From assembly GCA_945861415.1 (NCBI GenBank), contig CAMAUV010000008.1, positions 32,058 to 96,057 on the forward strand: 64,000 bases of DNA. Reading direction: 5' to 3'. The number at the start of each line of letters is the position of its first letter. Position 1 is the stretch's first letter. Positions 35,290 to 44,224 of this stretch are shown here, piece after piece. The position numbers were made by a program, and so were the translations under genes. Origin of the DNA: Akkermansia muciniphila (GTDB lineage: Bacteria > Verrucomicrobiota > Verrucomicrobiia > Verrucomicrobiales > V1-33). A model generated the notes under the pieces. That model ran no database searches. It was given only the letters and a program-made list of their open reading frames with translations, and was not told the DNA's origin.

Positions 35290-36195
35290 ATGCTAAGCAT
35301 TGGACAGCAACTCGCACAGGCACGGCATGCGCGAGGGATTACACCGGAGGAAGCCGCATTCCACACGCGCATCCCAGTGGCACTGGTGCGTGATCTCGAA
35401 AACGACGACCTCTCCCACTTCGCCAATATCACTTACGCCCGGGGCTTTCTCAAAATCTACAGTCGCTACCTCGACGTCGACATCAGCGATTACCTCAGCC
35501 AATTAAATATCTCGAATTTTGCCAAGGCAGCGGGACGGGAGTATGTAGAGACAGCCAAAACCACGCGCAACCTGCCCACGGCGGTCTTGACAGACTCCGG
35601 CCGGCCCAGAAGGATGAGACTTTGCCTTTTGGCTGCAATCATTCTTGGAATAGCCGGATTCTTCGTCTGGCTCAGTCGCACGGACAAAGAATCCGTTAAC
35701 AAGCCCGCGCTTAGTCCTGAACAAGTTACGAACGCACCGGGAACCTCGCCGGAGCCCCCTTCTGTAACTATATCGCCGGTTCCCGCGAGCTCGAACACTA
35801 AACCTAGCGAAACCACTGTCCCGCCAGGCGAACCGGCGGCGAATCCCGAGATCAGACCCATTGTTGGCCCGGTAGAGCCAACCGATGCCGCAGGGCCCAT
35901 TTCGCCGATCGATCCTACTCCCGATGCTCCCCCTCCTCCTGAGCCAGAACCAGTCCCACGTGTGCCGCCCAATCCGGCGGCATCCTCTCCGGATTCCGCC
36001 ACATCAGCGGCAACGCCAGCGCCAGCCTCAAGCACCGAGCCCAAGCCGACGGCCAAGCTGACAACCAAGCCACCGACGAAGCCCTCGACAAAGCCAGAGC
36101 CAGCGACCAAGCCGGCGCCCCGCAGGCCCGCAGTCAAAGCCACGAGCCCTGCCGCTCGTCCGCCGAAGGCAGTGCCGGTCTCCGAGGAAGAATAG
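35290..36195 (+). CDS. RodZ-like protein: HTH domain, membrane helix and Pro-rich tail
   Basis: About 301 residues from the ATG at 35290. An N-terminal HTH_25 domain (SIGQQLAQARHARGITPEEAAFHTRIP broken at several positions; ARGFLKIYSRYLDV at its end) is typical of RodZ, which links the MreB cytoskeleton to the cell-wall elongation complex. A single membrane helix follows at about 115-135 (CLLAAIILGIAGFFVWL). The outer part is a low-complexity tail rich in Pro, Thr, Ser and Lys, ending in TKP repeats, and lacks RodZ's usual C-terminal beta domain. It could reach through the periplasm. The name RodZ is used by domain order only. Confidence 0.75.
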   Translation: MLSIGQQLAQARHARGITPEEAAFHTRIPVALVRDLENDDLSHFANITYARGFLKIYSRYLDVDISDYLSQLNISNFAKAAGREYVETAKTTRNLPTAVLTDSGRPRRMRLCLLAAIILGIAGFFVWLSRTDKESVNKPALSPEQVTNAPGTSPEPPSVTISPVPASSNTKPSETTVPPGEPAANPEIRPIVGPVEPTDAAGPISPIDPTPDAPPPPEPEPVPRVPPNPAASSPDSATSAATPAPASSTEPKPTAKLTTKPPTKPSTKPEPATKPAPRRPAVKATSPAARPPKAVPVSEEE

Positions 36196-36301
36196 AATCC
36201 AGAGCCCACTTGAAGTGGTTCCCCGAGTCAGGGATCTGCTCTGTTTCTCCCGCCCTTTCGACTGGCGCATGGCGAATGCTGTGCCAAGTGGCGCGCTCTC
36301 C

Positions 36302-36958
36302 ATGGAAATCCCTCCCGACCCACCCCGCACAGCAATTCCCGGCTCCGGCACATTCGCCGTAACCCGGCCCGTGCTTTACGCCATCTTCTTTCTCAGCGGC
36401 GTCTCGGCGCTGATTTATCAACTTTGCTGGCAGCGCGCGCTCCTCACGGTGTTCGGCAGCAATGTGGAAAGCGCGGCCATCGTCGTCAGTTCCTTCATGG
36501 TCGGGCTCGGCATAGGCAGCCTGTTTGGCGGCTGGGTTTCCGAAAGGCCGGGACTGCCCCTGCTGCTAGCGTTCAGTTTGGCGGAATTTATCATCGGCAC
36601 CTTCGGTGTGTTTTCGCTCGACATTTTCAAAGCCACCGCGGCCTCCGTGAGCGGCAGCAACCTCGCCGTCACGGCCGCAGTGTGTTTCCTGCTGCTGCTG
36701 CTGCCCACACTCTTCATGGGCAGCACGCTGCCACTATTGGTCACACACCATGTGAAATCCATGGGCAATGTCGGCAAGAGCGTGAGCTGGCTTTATTTCG
36801 TCAATACGCTAGGAGCGGCCACCGGCGCCATCATCGCCGCACTACTTCTGCTGGCGGTGTTTGGTATGAAGACCACGGTCATCATCGGCGCAGCCCTCAA
36901 CCTACTCGCAGCCGTCCTCATGTTCCTGAACTGGCTGCGAGAGAGGAGGGCCTCTTGA
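36302..36958 (+). CDS. N-terminal membrane half of a split spermidine-synthase-like protein
   Basis: About 218 residues from the ATG at 36302; ATG 36269 and GTG 36215 are also in frame. It has six hydrophobic helices with SGVSALIYQLCWQRALLTVFG, SSFMVGLGIGSLFGGW, a segment with LLLLLPTLFMGSTLPLLVTHHV and SWLYFVNTLGAATGAI, matching the first half of membrane-bound spermidine synthase-like (fused MFS-type) proteins. In most bacteria this half continues into the second half in one chain; here it stops at 36958, overlapping the next start by 4 bases. The two chains probably assemble together in the inner membrane. Confidence 0.8.
   Translation: MEIPPDPPRTAIPGSGTFAVTRPVLYAIFFLSGVSALIYQLCWQRALLTVFGSNVESAAIVVSSFMVGLGIGSLFGGWVSERPGLPLLLAFSLAEFIIGTFGVFSLDIFKATAASVSGSNLAVTAAVCFLLLLLPTLFMGSTLPLLVTHHVKSMGNVGKSVSWLYFVNTLGAATGAIIAALLLLAVFGMKTTVIIGAALNLLAAVLMFLNWLRERRAS
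36944..36949 (+). promoter_or_regulatory. Shine-Dalgarno sequence for the TTG start at 36955
   Basis: A full AGGAGG is placed 5 bases before the TTG at 36955, inside the end of the preceding gene. It decides the start and supports translational coupling through the TTGA overlap. Confidence 0.75.
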
Positions 36959-38577
36959 ATTTCCGCGCCGCCTCCCTGCTCGTCGCGCTGACGGGCTTCA
37001 TCGCGCTCAGTCTGGAACTGGTCTGGACGCGGCTCTACTACTTTCTCTCAGCAACGCGGGCCTACGCCTTCGCTACCATGCTGGCCGCTTATTTGCTGGG
37101 GCTCGCTATTGGATCGCTCTGGAGTATCCGCGTGCAGCGGCGCTGTGAAAATTCTACCCCAGCAGAACAAAGCGCCAGCGTGGCAAGGCTGGTGCTGTGG
37201 GCCAACATAGCCGGTTGGGCGCTCACCCCACTGGTTTCATGGATGGCCGCCACGCGTACATGGGGGCCATTCCAGAACGGCATCCCGCCCTACGTTTTCA
37301 CCTATCCCCTCGTTGCGCTGGCAGCCGGGTGGCTGGGCACCCTCCTGCCGCTGATCTGTCACTTCGCCGTGCCGCCTGATGCGAAAGTCGGGTCCCGGCT
37401 CTCCAAACTTTACCTCGCGAATATTGTCGGGGCCGGAGCAGGCAGTCTGCTGACCGGATTTGTACTCATGGAGTATATCCCCATCCGTTGGATCTCATGG
37501 CTCCTTCTGTTCCTTGGCACCGCCATCTACGTGGTGCTCAGCAGTTGCACTCGGAAGGCCTTGCTGCGCGGTGTAGCGGTGGTCGGCATCGGCGCAGCGG
37601 CCACGCCCCCGCTTTACTGGCAGTTCTGGGAACGTCTGCAGAACGAATACACTTGGGGCAAAGGCCGCGACTTTACCCAGATCATCGAAAGCCGCAGCGG
37701 CGTTATCACCATAGATCAGGAAGGCCATATCTACGGCGGCGGCGCCTACGATGGCGTGGTGGATGTCTCGCCGGTGAACACCCCGTGGCTTGTGCGCGCC
37801 TACGCCCTGAGCGCTATGTGCGCGAACCCCGAGGAAGTGCTCGTCGTGGGTCTCAGCGGCGGGTCATGGGCGCAGATCACTGCGAATAATCCGGCAGTGA
37901 AGAAGGTGACGTGTATAGAAATCAATCACAGCTACAAAGAAGTCATCGCCAGCCATCCTATTGTTAGCAGCCTGCTGCAAAATCCGAAAGTGGAGATCAT
38001 TATCGACGATGGCCGCCGCTGGCTGGAGCGAAATCCGGACCGGAAATTCGACGCCATTCTCATGAACACCACACACCACTGGCGGGAGTTCGCGGGCAAT
38101 CTGCTTAGTAAAGAGTATCTCACGATGGCCGCCGCCCACCTCAACCCGGGCGGCGTCTTCCAATACAACGCCACGGACAGCCTTCGAGTCCACCAGACGG
38201 CCCTGGAGGTGTTCGATCACGTCAACCTGCTGGTGAATAACGTAGTCATCTGGAATGGCCCGCCTGTCTTTGACGAGAAACGTTGGCGGCCAGTGCTGGA
38301 GAATTACACCATCGACGGCAAAAAGGTCTTCGACCTTGCCAACCCGCGGCACCGGCGCGTCTTCGATCTGTTCCTTGCCTTAGCTGATACTCCTAGTAAA
38401 GAACCCGGAGACCTTCTCTCCATCAATGACAGTGAAGGAAAACCTTTGTGGCCTAGCGAAAAAGAGCGTCAGCAGTTCCGCCTCCAAACGAGAGTCCAAA
38501 TGCAACACGCCTGCCGTGAAGGTGGAGCCAGTGCCATTACGGACGACAACCTTGGTCACGAATACCGCTGGTGGTAA
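36955..38577 (+). CDS. C-terminal half of split spermidine-synthase-like protein (membrane plus methyltransferase-like domain)
   Basis: A 540-residue protein starting with TTG in a TTGA overlap. It has more helices (LTGFIALSLELVWTRLYYFL, a segment with ATMLAAYLLGLAIGSLW, LANIVGAGAGSLLTGF) and then a Rossmann-type spermidine synthase-like domain from about residue 240: GGGAYDGVVDVSP, LVVGLSGGSWAQI (the SAM/dcSAM loop), CIEINHSY, IIDDGRRWLERN, FDAILMNTTHHWREF. The canonical GGGDG loop and catalytic Asp pattern are altered (GLSGGS; NTTHHW), so true aminopropyl transfer is doubtful. Function unknown; it acts with the preceding gene product. Confidence 0.82.
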   Translation: MNFRAASLLVALTGFIALSLELVWTRLYYFLSATRAYAFATMLAAYLLGLAIGSLWSIRVQRRCENSTPAEQSASVARLVLWANIAGWALTPLVSWMAATRTWGPFQNGIPPYVFTYPLVALAAGWLGTLLPLICHFAVPPDAKVGSRLSKLYLANIVGAGAGSLLTGFVLMEYIPIRWISWLLLFLGTAIYVVLSSCTRKALLRGVAVVGIGAAATPPLYWQFWERLQNEYTWGKGRDFTQIIESRSGVITIDQEGHIYGGGAYDGVVDVSPVNTPWLVRAYALSAMCANPEEVLVVGLSGGSWAQITANNPAVKKVTCIEINHSYKEVIASHPIVSSLLQNPKVEIIIDDGRRWLERNPDRKFDAILMNTTHHWREFAGNLLSKEYLTMAAAHLNPGGVFQYNATDSLRVHQTALEVFDHVNLLVNNVVIWNGPPVFDEKRWRPVLENYTIDGKKVFDLANPRHRRVFDLFLALADTPSKEPGDLLSINDSEGKPLWPSEKERQQFRLQTRVQMQHACREGGASAITDDNLGHEYRWW

Positions 38578-38579
38578 AC

Positions 38580-38726
38580 TTACTGCACGGAAGGCGGCGC
38601 TTCGCTTCCCCGCTGTGGCCCCCTAGGCTGGATGCGGCTCAGGGCATAAAGCACCACCAGCACGATGAAGATCGCGAGCAGAGAAACGCCACCAAACCGG
38701 CGGCGGGGCGTTGGAAGCCGGGCCAT
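38580..38726 (-). CDS. small single-pass membrane protein
   Basis: A 48-residue frame starting at 38726: a basic N-terminus (MARLPTPRRRFGG), one hydrophobic helix (VSLLAIFIVLVVLYALS) and a polar tail. The positive-inside pattern looks real. It is 81 bases downstream of mpg on the same strand and converges with the preceding gene. No family recognised. Confidence 0.5.
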   Translation of the reverse strand: MARLPTPRRRFGGVSLLAIFIVLVVLYALSRIQPRGPQRGSEAPPSVQ

Positions 38727-38807
38727 GTCATACTGTGCTCTCGTCCAAACCGCTCTGCAACACCGCGCCCGATTCGGCACCGTGCTTTCCGCACGCAGCA
38801 CCCGCCG

Positions 38808-39347
38808 CTAAATCCTGACGCTTAAGAATGGACTTTTCAGGTCGGCAAAGCGCCACGGCAGTTCCATGGCCTTGCTGATGCCGATGCGCGGACCGGCCGC
38901 GATATCCACGCCCCCTATTCGGGCCTGGAACTGCCCGCGCGTGAGATCGATACCGTGATGTGCTTTCTCCAGCGCAAGCGCACGCCCCAGTTTTCCCGGC
39001 CCAGAACAAAGATCGCGCAGCGATTCCCTCCCCCGCCGCTGCTGCATGAGCGAAATACCCATTACGGGTTCCACCGCCCGGAAAAGGATGATGCCATCCC
39101 GCGCCAGCACATTGAGCAACCAGTACATCCCGTAATTGAGGTATACATACGCCGTGCCCGGGGGCTGCGTGCGCACGAATTCCCGGCTGCTGGGCCGATG
39201 CGCCGTGTGACATGCGTCATCACCTTCCACCCCATACGCCTCCACCTCCACAATGCGCCCGCCGCAGCCGCCCCAGTCCAAAGTGCAGCCGATGAGATCC
39301 TGCGCGACAGTAAGAAAAGGGCGATCGAAAAACCGGCGGGTGAGCAT
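38808..39347 (-). CDS. DNA-3-methyladenine glycosylase (AAG/Mpg family)
   Basis: A 179-residue base-excision repair enzyme that removes alkylated purines. From ATG 39347: LTRRFFDRPFLTVAQDLIG, RIVEVEAYGVEGDDACHT (catalytic Glu of the VEAY motif), GTAYVYLNYGMYWLLNVL (minor-groove tyrosine region) and GPGKLGRALAL. The upstream extension to 39461 is not protein-like. Slightly short for the family (about 190-200 residues), but all motifs are present. Confidence 0.93.
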   Translation of the reverse strand: MLTRRFFDRPFLTVAQDLIGCTLDWGGCGGRIVEVEAYGVEGDDACHTAHRPSSREFVRTQPPGTAYVYLNYGMYWLLNVLARDGIILFRAVEPVMGISLMQQRRGRESLRDLCSGPGKLGRALALEKAHHGIDLTRGQFQARIGGVDIAAGPRIGISKAMELPWRFADLKSPFLSVRI

Positions 39348-39555
39348 TGGATAAATGACGAAACCAGAATGAGGAATGACGAAGTGAGCAGGCCGACTAT
39401 AGCACGCAAACGGCCATTCTGAGCACAGGTCTCGACAAATCGCCTGCAAAAACTTGAGCACCTCGCTGGTCTCCCTGCGTGCGAATTGCGCCTTGCACTT
39501 GCCCCCGCCGACATCCCTTCGTCTTTTGGCATTCTGTTTTCGTCATTTTTTCGTC

Positions 39556-40785
39556 ATGCATATCCCAACACTCATTGCCCGGAAACGCGATGGCGGAACC
39601 CTCACATCGGTGGAGATCAATCACCTCATCACCGGACTCACCGACGGCAGCATTCCAGAATACCAGTGGAGCGCACTTGCGATGGCTATCTACTTTCGCG
39701 GTATGAGCGCGGAGGAAACTTGGGCACTCACCCGGGCTATGCGCGATAGCGGCGAAGTGATGCACTGGGGAGTTCCGGGCACACGTCCTGTGGCGGTAGA
39801 TAAGCACAGTACGGGCGGGATTGGGGACAAGACTTCGCTGCTGCTCGCGCCGCTGCTGGCTTGCGACGGGCTCTGGGTGCCCATGATTTCCGGACGCGGG
39901 CTCGGCATCACCGGCGGGACGCTGGACAAGCTGGAGAGCATCCGTGGATTCCGCACCATGCTGAGCGCCGCGGAAATGCGGGCGCAACTTGAGAAGTCAG
40001 GATGCTTCATGGCCGGCCAAACGGCCACGCTCTGTCCCGCGGACCGCAAGCTCTATGCCCTGCGCGATGTCACCGGCACGGTGCCAAGTATCGCCCTCAT
40101 TACGGCGAGCATAATGAGCAAGAAGCTGGCGGAGGGGCTCGACCGTCTCGTGCTTGATGTGAAATGGGGCACCGGGGCCTTCATGCAGACACGGGAACTC
40201 GCGCAGCAACTCGCGGATTCTCTCGCGGCAACTGGCGCGCTGGGCGGGGTGCCAGTGCGCGCCATTCTCAATACCATGAACGAACCTCTCGGCTGTGCGG
40301 CCGGCAATGCGCTGGAAGTGCAGGAATGCATCGATGCCTTTCACGGGCGCGGTCCGGCGGACATGGTGGATCTCACCCTTGACCTCGCGTGCGCAGTTTC
40401 CAATACCCCGCGCGAAGTCCACGCCCGGCGGCTCGCTGATGGCACTGCATGGTCGAAGTTCCAAGAGATGTGTGTCGGCCAGGGAGCGGATGCGAATGCG
40501 CTCACTTCCATGCCCACCGCGCCGGTCGTGGTTGATCTGCCGGCGCCCGCCAGTGGTGTGTTAGTAAAAATGGACGCTGCAACTGTAGGGCAGGTCGTAT
40601 TGCAGCTCGGAGCTGGCCGCGCCCGTGCCACAGATGTTATAAATCACGCCGTGGGCGTCGACCGTATCGTTAAAACCGGCACCATGCTGGTGGCCGGACA
40701 GTCCCTTTGCCGGATTCATGCCATGAAAAATACGCAGGCAGAGGAAGCCGCGAAATTGATCTTGTCCGGAGTAGATTTCGCATGA
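39556..40785 (+). CDS. deoA: thymidine / pyrimidine-nucleoside phosphorylase
   Basis: A 409-residue enzyme splitting thymidine (or uridine) with phosphate to the base and deoxyribose 1-phosphate. The start at 39556 gives MHIPTLIARKRDGGTL. Motifs: YQWSALAMAIYFRGM, DKHSTGGIGDKTSL (phosphate-binding loop), SGRGLGITGGTLDKLESI (family signature), SIMSKKLAEGLD, VLDVKWGTGAFM, and C-terminal ATDVINHAVG. Whether it prefers thymidine or is the broader Pdp type cannot be told. Divergent from mpg. Confidence 0.93.
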   Translation: MHIPTLIARKRDGGTLTSVEINHLITGLTDGSIPEYQWSALAMAIYFRGMSAEETWALTRAMRDSGEVMHWGVPGTRPVAVDKHSTGGIGDKTSLLLAPLLACDGLWVPMISGRGLGITGGTLDKLESIRGFRTMLSAAEMRAQLEKSGCFMAGQTATLCPADRKLYALRDVTGTVPSIALITASIMSKKLAEGLDRLVLDVKWGTGAFMQTRELAQQLADSLAATGALGGVPVRAILNTMNEPLGCAAGNALEVQECIDAFHGRGPADMVDLTLDLACAVSNTPREVHARRLADGTAWSKFQEMCVGQGADANALTSMPTAPVVVDLPAPASGVLVKMDAATVGQVVLQLGAGRARATDVINHAVGVDRIVKTGTMLVAGQSLCRIHAMKNTQAEEAAKLILSGVDFA

Positions 40786-40809
40786 CCCCCTAGGCGAAAG
40801 CCTAGGGTC
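40784..40809. terminator. hairpin between deoA and anti-sigma gene
   Basis: Perfect stem CCCTAGGC / GCCTAGGG with a GAAA tetraloop, extended by an imperfect GACC/GTC pair. It overlaps the deoA stop and lies between convergent genes. No T-run. Confidence 0.5.
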
Positions 40810-40837
40810 TAAGGTGACGCCGCCCTGTAGTGGCATC

Positions 40838-41356
40838 TCAGCGGTAGTCGGCAGCAGCTGGAAGCAAGAAGCTCTCCTGCTTAGGAATGATCAGTCGAAT
40901 GGAGGAGTTATCCTGAGGATTGCGCCACTCGTGCTGCTCAAGGGCATCGAGAGTGATCCCCTGATGAAAAGCATGATTTTCGTCCAGCATGTAACCACTG
41001 TCGACCAAGCTACGGTATTCCTTCTTCATCGGCATGGGCGTCCACTTTATGGTGGGCGCGGCTTCATCATCCGCCGGGGCGGCACTACCAACAGCAACTG
41101 CGTTGCCGCGGCGATGTTGTAGAAGGCTCATCACGGCCACTGCTGCCGCGGCGGCAGCAGCAGGGGTCACCATGCGTTTCCAAGGGAAGTGAGCCATGCT
41201 ACTTGATAAACTGGACGAGGTAACAGCCGGAGCAGCAGTTGGATGCATCACCGGTGTAAGCCTCTGCATCAGAGCCCGGCTGGGGGCCACGGGAGTGAGA
41301 GACTTCAGCTCGCGTTCCAATTGGAGGAGGACGTCATCGGGAAATTCAGAGTTCAT
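40838..41356 (-). CDS. putative anti-sigma factor partner of the adjacent sigma gene
   Basis: A 172-residue protein whose ATG overlaps the sigma factor stop (ATGA). The N-terminal 50 residues are helical and acidic (FPDDVLLQLERELKSL), followed by a single hydrophobic segment (MVTPAAAAAAAVAVMSLL, about 60-80) and a C-terminal domain with EYRSLVDSGYMLDENHAFHQ. No ZAS zinc motif is seen. The anti-sigma role is inferred from position and membrane topology. Confidence 0.6.
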   Translation of the reverse strand: MNSEFPDDVLLQLERELKSLTPVAPSRALMQRLTPVMHPTAAPAVTSSSLSSSMAHFPWKRMVTPAAAAAAAVAVMSLLQHRRGNAVAVGSAAPADDEAAPTIKWTPMPMKKEYRSLVDSGYMLDENHAFHQGITLDALEQHEWRNPQDNSSIRLIIPKQESFLLPAAADYR

Positions 41357-41895
41357 GACGCGAGTTTGGCCGGGGTTAGGGTTCTGCGGAGCTTTTCCAG
41401 CGCGTAACGGTAGCGGCTGGCGGCAGTATTCATGGGAATATCGAGAGTCTCAGCGATTTGCTCAAAGGTCAGGTCCCCCCAAATTTTGAGAATGATAACT
41501 TCTTTGTAGTAGTCCGGGAGGTTTTGGATCGCAGCCTCAATTAACTGAGAGCGCTCATCCTGCTCTACCGTGTCGGAAAACCAAACAGCGTCCGTGACAC
41601 CGTCGAGTTCCATGGCCCGATTTTCGCGGTTGGCCCGGCGTATATTTTTGCGGGCGAGATCAATGGCGGAACGGCGGATCTGAGTGAAGGCAGCTGCGAG
41701 GCACGGTTCGTTGCCGCCCTCAGCTTTAAAGTCAATCATGCCGCTCTTCCAAAGCCGAACCATCGCGTCCTGAAGAACATCTTCGGCGTCTTCCGGGGTG
41801 CGCGTTTGTTGCCGCGCAAAGAGTAGCAACCGGGATCCGTGGTTCTGGAACCACTGCCTCCATGCGGTCGGGGGTGATGAGTGGGGGGGGGGCAT
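41353..41895 (-). CDS. ECF-type RNA polymerase sigma factor
   Basis: A 180-residue sigma-70 family protein. Region 2: TPEDAEDVLQDAMVRLWKSG and IRRSAIDLARKNIRRANREN (promoter melting and -10 contact). Region 4: LPDYYKEVIILKIWGDLTFE followed by QIAETLDIPMNTAASRYRYALEKLRRTL (HTH for -35 recognition). No region 3, as in ECF factors. Coupled by a 4-base overlap to the putative anti-sigma gene. The start at 41895 is inferred. Targets unknown. Confidence 0.9.
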   Translation of the reverse strand: MPPPHSSPPTAWRQWFQNHGSRLLLFARQQTRTPEDAEDVLQDAMVRLWKSGMIDFKAEGGNEPCLAAAFTQIRRSAIDLARKNIRRANRENRAMELDGVTDAVWFSDTVEQDERSQLIEAAIQNLPDYYKEVIILKIWGDLTFEQIAETLDIPMNTAASRYRYALEKLRRTLTPAKLAS

Positions 41896-42731
41896 CGGCT
41901 TGGTGTAGTCAGGAAATTAACATAATTGAAAGCGTTGCCCGCCAAGGGTTTTATTTGAGAATTTACTGGAGCGGCTTCACCCAGTCTAGGTCCGCATTGA
42001 TTAGTGAACAGGGCCGTCTACTCCTATGCGATCCTGGAAAACCTCTGCGAGGCCGAAGGAAGGGTCGATGTTGTCCACGTGTGGCTGACACCGGCGTGGT
42101 TAATACCGGCAGCGAGGGAGACCCAAGATGCATTGCTGCCGCTTATTTCCAGATGGTAAGTTTTTCCCGGCTGCGAATTGAATTTGAAGGTCATACGGTG
42201 AAAATGTGGATTCCATGATGTGGCGCTGATCTAAAAAGGCGCGTGATTGAGCGTGCTACGTGTAACACTTCCCCCTCTGCCATTAAACCGTTCACTGCTA
42301 ACATGCGCAAGACCGCCAGCTAGCCGCGAACATTGATCGTAAGCTTGTAAGTAGTTTCGGACAAGTCGCCCCCCCATCGGCACCGGTGGCATCTCTCCTG
42401 AGCGTGCGGCTTGCCGAGCCAGAAAGGCTAAGCGTGGCAGGATCCAAAGCCGTTCTTGAGGAGTCCGTGAGCGGGAACATGACATGACCTTTTCGACACG
42501 TCCCGCTTCCAAAGCATCATCGGCACTGGAACAGCATCACCACATACCGGAATTTTCCAGGAGTCATAAATTTCCACAGCAGCCTAGTAGGTGATCGCAT
42601 CCAGAAAATCAGCCCATGGAATGCCATCCTTGATAGTAAGCGCGCAAGTAAAGCCTGCTAAGTCGCCCGACTTTGCTCTGCCCCGCCGACGGCGTGAGCC
42701 TGCCTGAGTCCGTGAGCCTACAGATGACTCT
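41896..42731. other. long intergenic region
   Basis: About 830 bases upstream of the sigma gene. Small frames on both strands lack signatures. I see no gene or clear terminator; it may hold the sigma promoter. Confidence 0.4.
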
Positions 42732-44123
42732 CTAGCCAATATCCATCGCACCCGCGCTGTCACCAAAGGAATCCACCGGCGTCCCCATGCGCTCAAGCAT
42801 CGAAACGTAGAGATTGCACAGTGGCGTGCCTTGCTTGTGGGCAAGATGACGTCCCGGGGTGATGCGGCCGCCGCCTTTTCCGGCGAGCAGTATGGGCAAA
42901 TTGTCCGGCTGGTGACTGTTGCCGTCGCTGATACTGCTGCCAAAAAGGATCATGGAGTTATCAAGAAGCGTGCGCTCGCCCTCCTTGATCGCGGCCAGTT
43001 TGTCCAAGAAGTAGGCGAGTTGCTCGTTGTGCCAGCGGTTGATCTTCTGGTAGGGCTGCCACTTCTCGGCTTTGCTTTGATGGTGGCTGAACTCGTGGTG
43101 CGATCCCGCAGTCCCCGCAATGAGCGAGCCGAAATTCTTACCACTCACATCATTGGCAAACATGAAGGTGCTGATCCTTGTGCTATCAGTCTGGAAAGCC
43201 AGCACCATGAGGTCCAGCATCAGACGCACATGCTCTTGGTGGTCACCGGGTTGTCCTTTCGGGGCGGCCAAATCCGGTTCCCCGGGCTGCGCAGGGCGAT
43301 AGGGACGCGTATCCGGCTTGGAGAAGAATTCAATGCGCTGCTCCACCTCGCGCACGGAATCCAGATACTCATCCAGTTTGAACTGATCATCGCGCCCGAG
43401 TTTTCGGCGCAGTGACTTCGCATCGTCCAGCACAAGGTCAAGGAGCGCCTGCCGGTCGCCGGATACCCGTGTGTCCGCTGGAGTGGGGTTTTGCGAAGCG
43501 CGGATCACGCGGAAAAGGCGCTCATAGGCCGCGCTCGGATTAATTTCCCTAGCCACCGGGACCGAAGGGCTCCTCCATGAAATGTAACTACCGTAAAGCC
43601 GCGTGTAGCCCACGTTGCTGTCGATGCCGGAGATCACGGGATCCACGCCCAACTCCATGCTTGGCAGCGGGGTGAGCGCGCCAATCTTTTGCGCCGCGAG
43701 CTGATCAATGGACATGCTGCCCACGCTCAGGTCCTTGCCGGTAGTCTTATGCACGTGCAGGCCGGTCAGGAAATTGGCCGTCTTGGCATAGTGGCCATCG
43801 CCGCCGTGACTGTGTTTTTTGTCCAGCCCTGAAAAAACCAGCAGGCTCTGCCGGTGGCGGGCCAGCGGCTCCAGTGAGGGCGTCATTTCCCAATCAGCTC
43901 CGTCCTTTTTGGGAAACCATGAGTCCCTCCAAACTCCGTTCGGGAAATACAGACAGGCCATCCGCACCGGAGCCTTCACCTTCGAGGCAGCATCAGCTGC
44001 AGCAGGTGCATCAGCCGCTGCTGCGGGCATCAAACGGCCCATCGCCTCGAGTAAAGGTAGGCTCAGCGAAACACCCGCTCCTCTGAGGAACGTGCGGCGG
44101 GGAATGTGCCATTTTTTAGCCAT
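42732..44123 (-). CDS. Tat-exported DUF1552 protein
   Basis: A 463-residue protein. The twin-arginine signal IPRRTFLRGAGVSLSLPLLE is followed by the DUF1552 domain: MACLYFPNGVW, LLVFSGLDKK, HGGDGHYAKTANFLTG, SIDQLAAQKIG, SHHEFSHHQ and MILFGSSISDGNSHQPDNLP. DUF1552 proteins resemble DUF1501 proteins and are nearly always next to a DUF1592-type cytochrome gene, as here (102 bases upstream on the same strand). Folding in the cytoplasm before Tat export suggests a cofactor or metal. Function unknown. Confidence 0.9.
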   Translation of the reverse strand: MAKKWHIPRRTFLRGAGVSLSLPLLEAMGRLMPAAAADAPAAADAASKVKAPVRMACLYFPNGVWRDSWFPKKDGADWEMTPSLEPLARHRQSLLVFSGLDKKHSHGGDGHYAKTANFLTGLHVHKTTGKDLSVGSMSIDQLAAQKIGALTPLPSMELGVDPVISGIDSNVGYTRLYGSYISWRSPSVPVAREINPSAAYERLFRVIRASQNPTPADTRVSGDRQALLDLVLDDAKSLRRKLGRDDQFKLDEYLDSVREVEQRIEFFSKPDTRPYRPAQPGEPDLAAPKGQPGDHQEHVRLMLDLMVLAFQTDSTRISTFMFANDVSGKNFGSLIAGTAGSHHEFSHHQSKAEKWQPYQKINRWHNEQLAYFLDKLAAIKEGERTLLDNSMILFGSSISDGNSHQPDNLPILLAGKGGGRITPGRHLAHKQGTPLCNLYVSMLERMGTPVDSFGDSAGAMDIG

Positions 44124-44224
44124 AATTTACGGGATATCTATACCCCTTACTCAACGTCCCGCAACCCCGCAGCCTGTCAATAATATCAAGCGGCTTCTGA
44201 TCTCTTGGCCTTCAGTCGTCAGTC

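Noticed and set aside
35940..36130. TKP-rich stretch as a DNA repeat or frameshifted segment
   Set aside because: It is in frame with the RodZ-like protein and is ordinary low-complexity linker sequence.
36424..36954. In-frame extension of the second spermidine-synthase-like gene to 36424
   Set aside because: The extension lies wholly inside the preceding gene in another frame and has a basic, non-membrane composition; the AGGAGG before TTG 36955 marks the true start.
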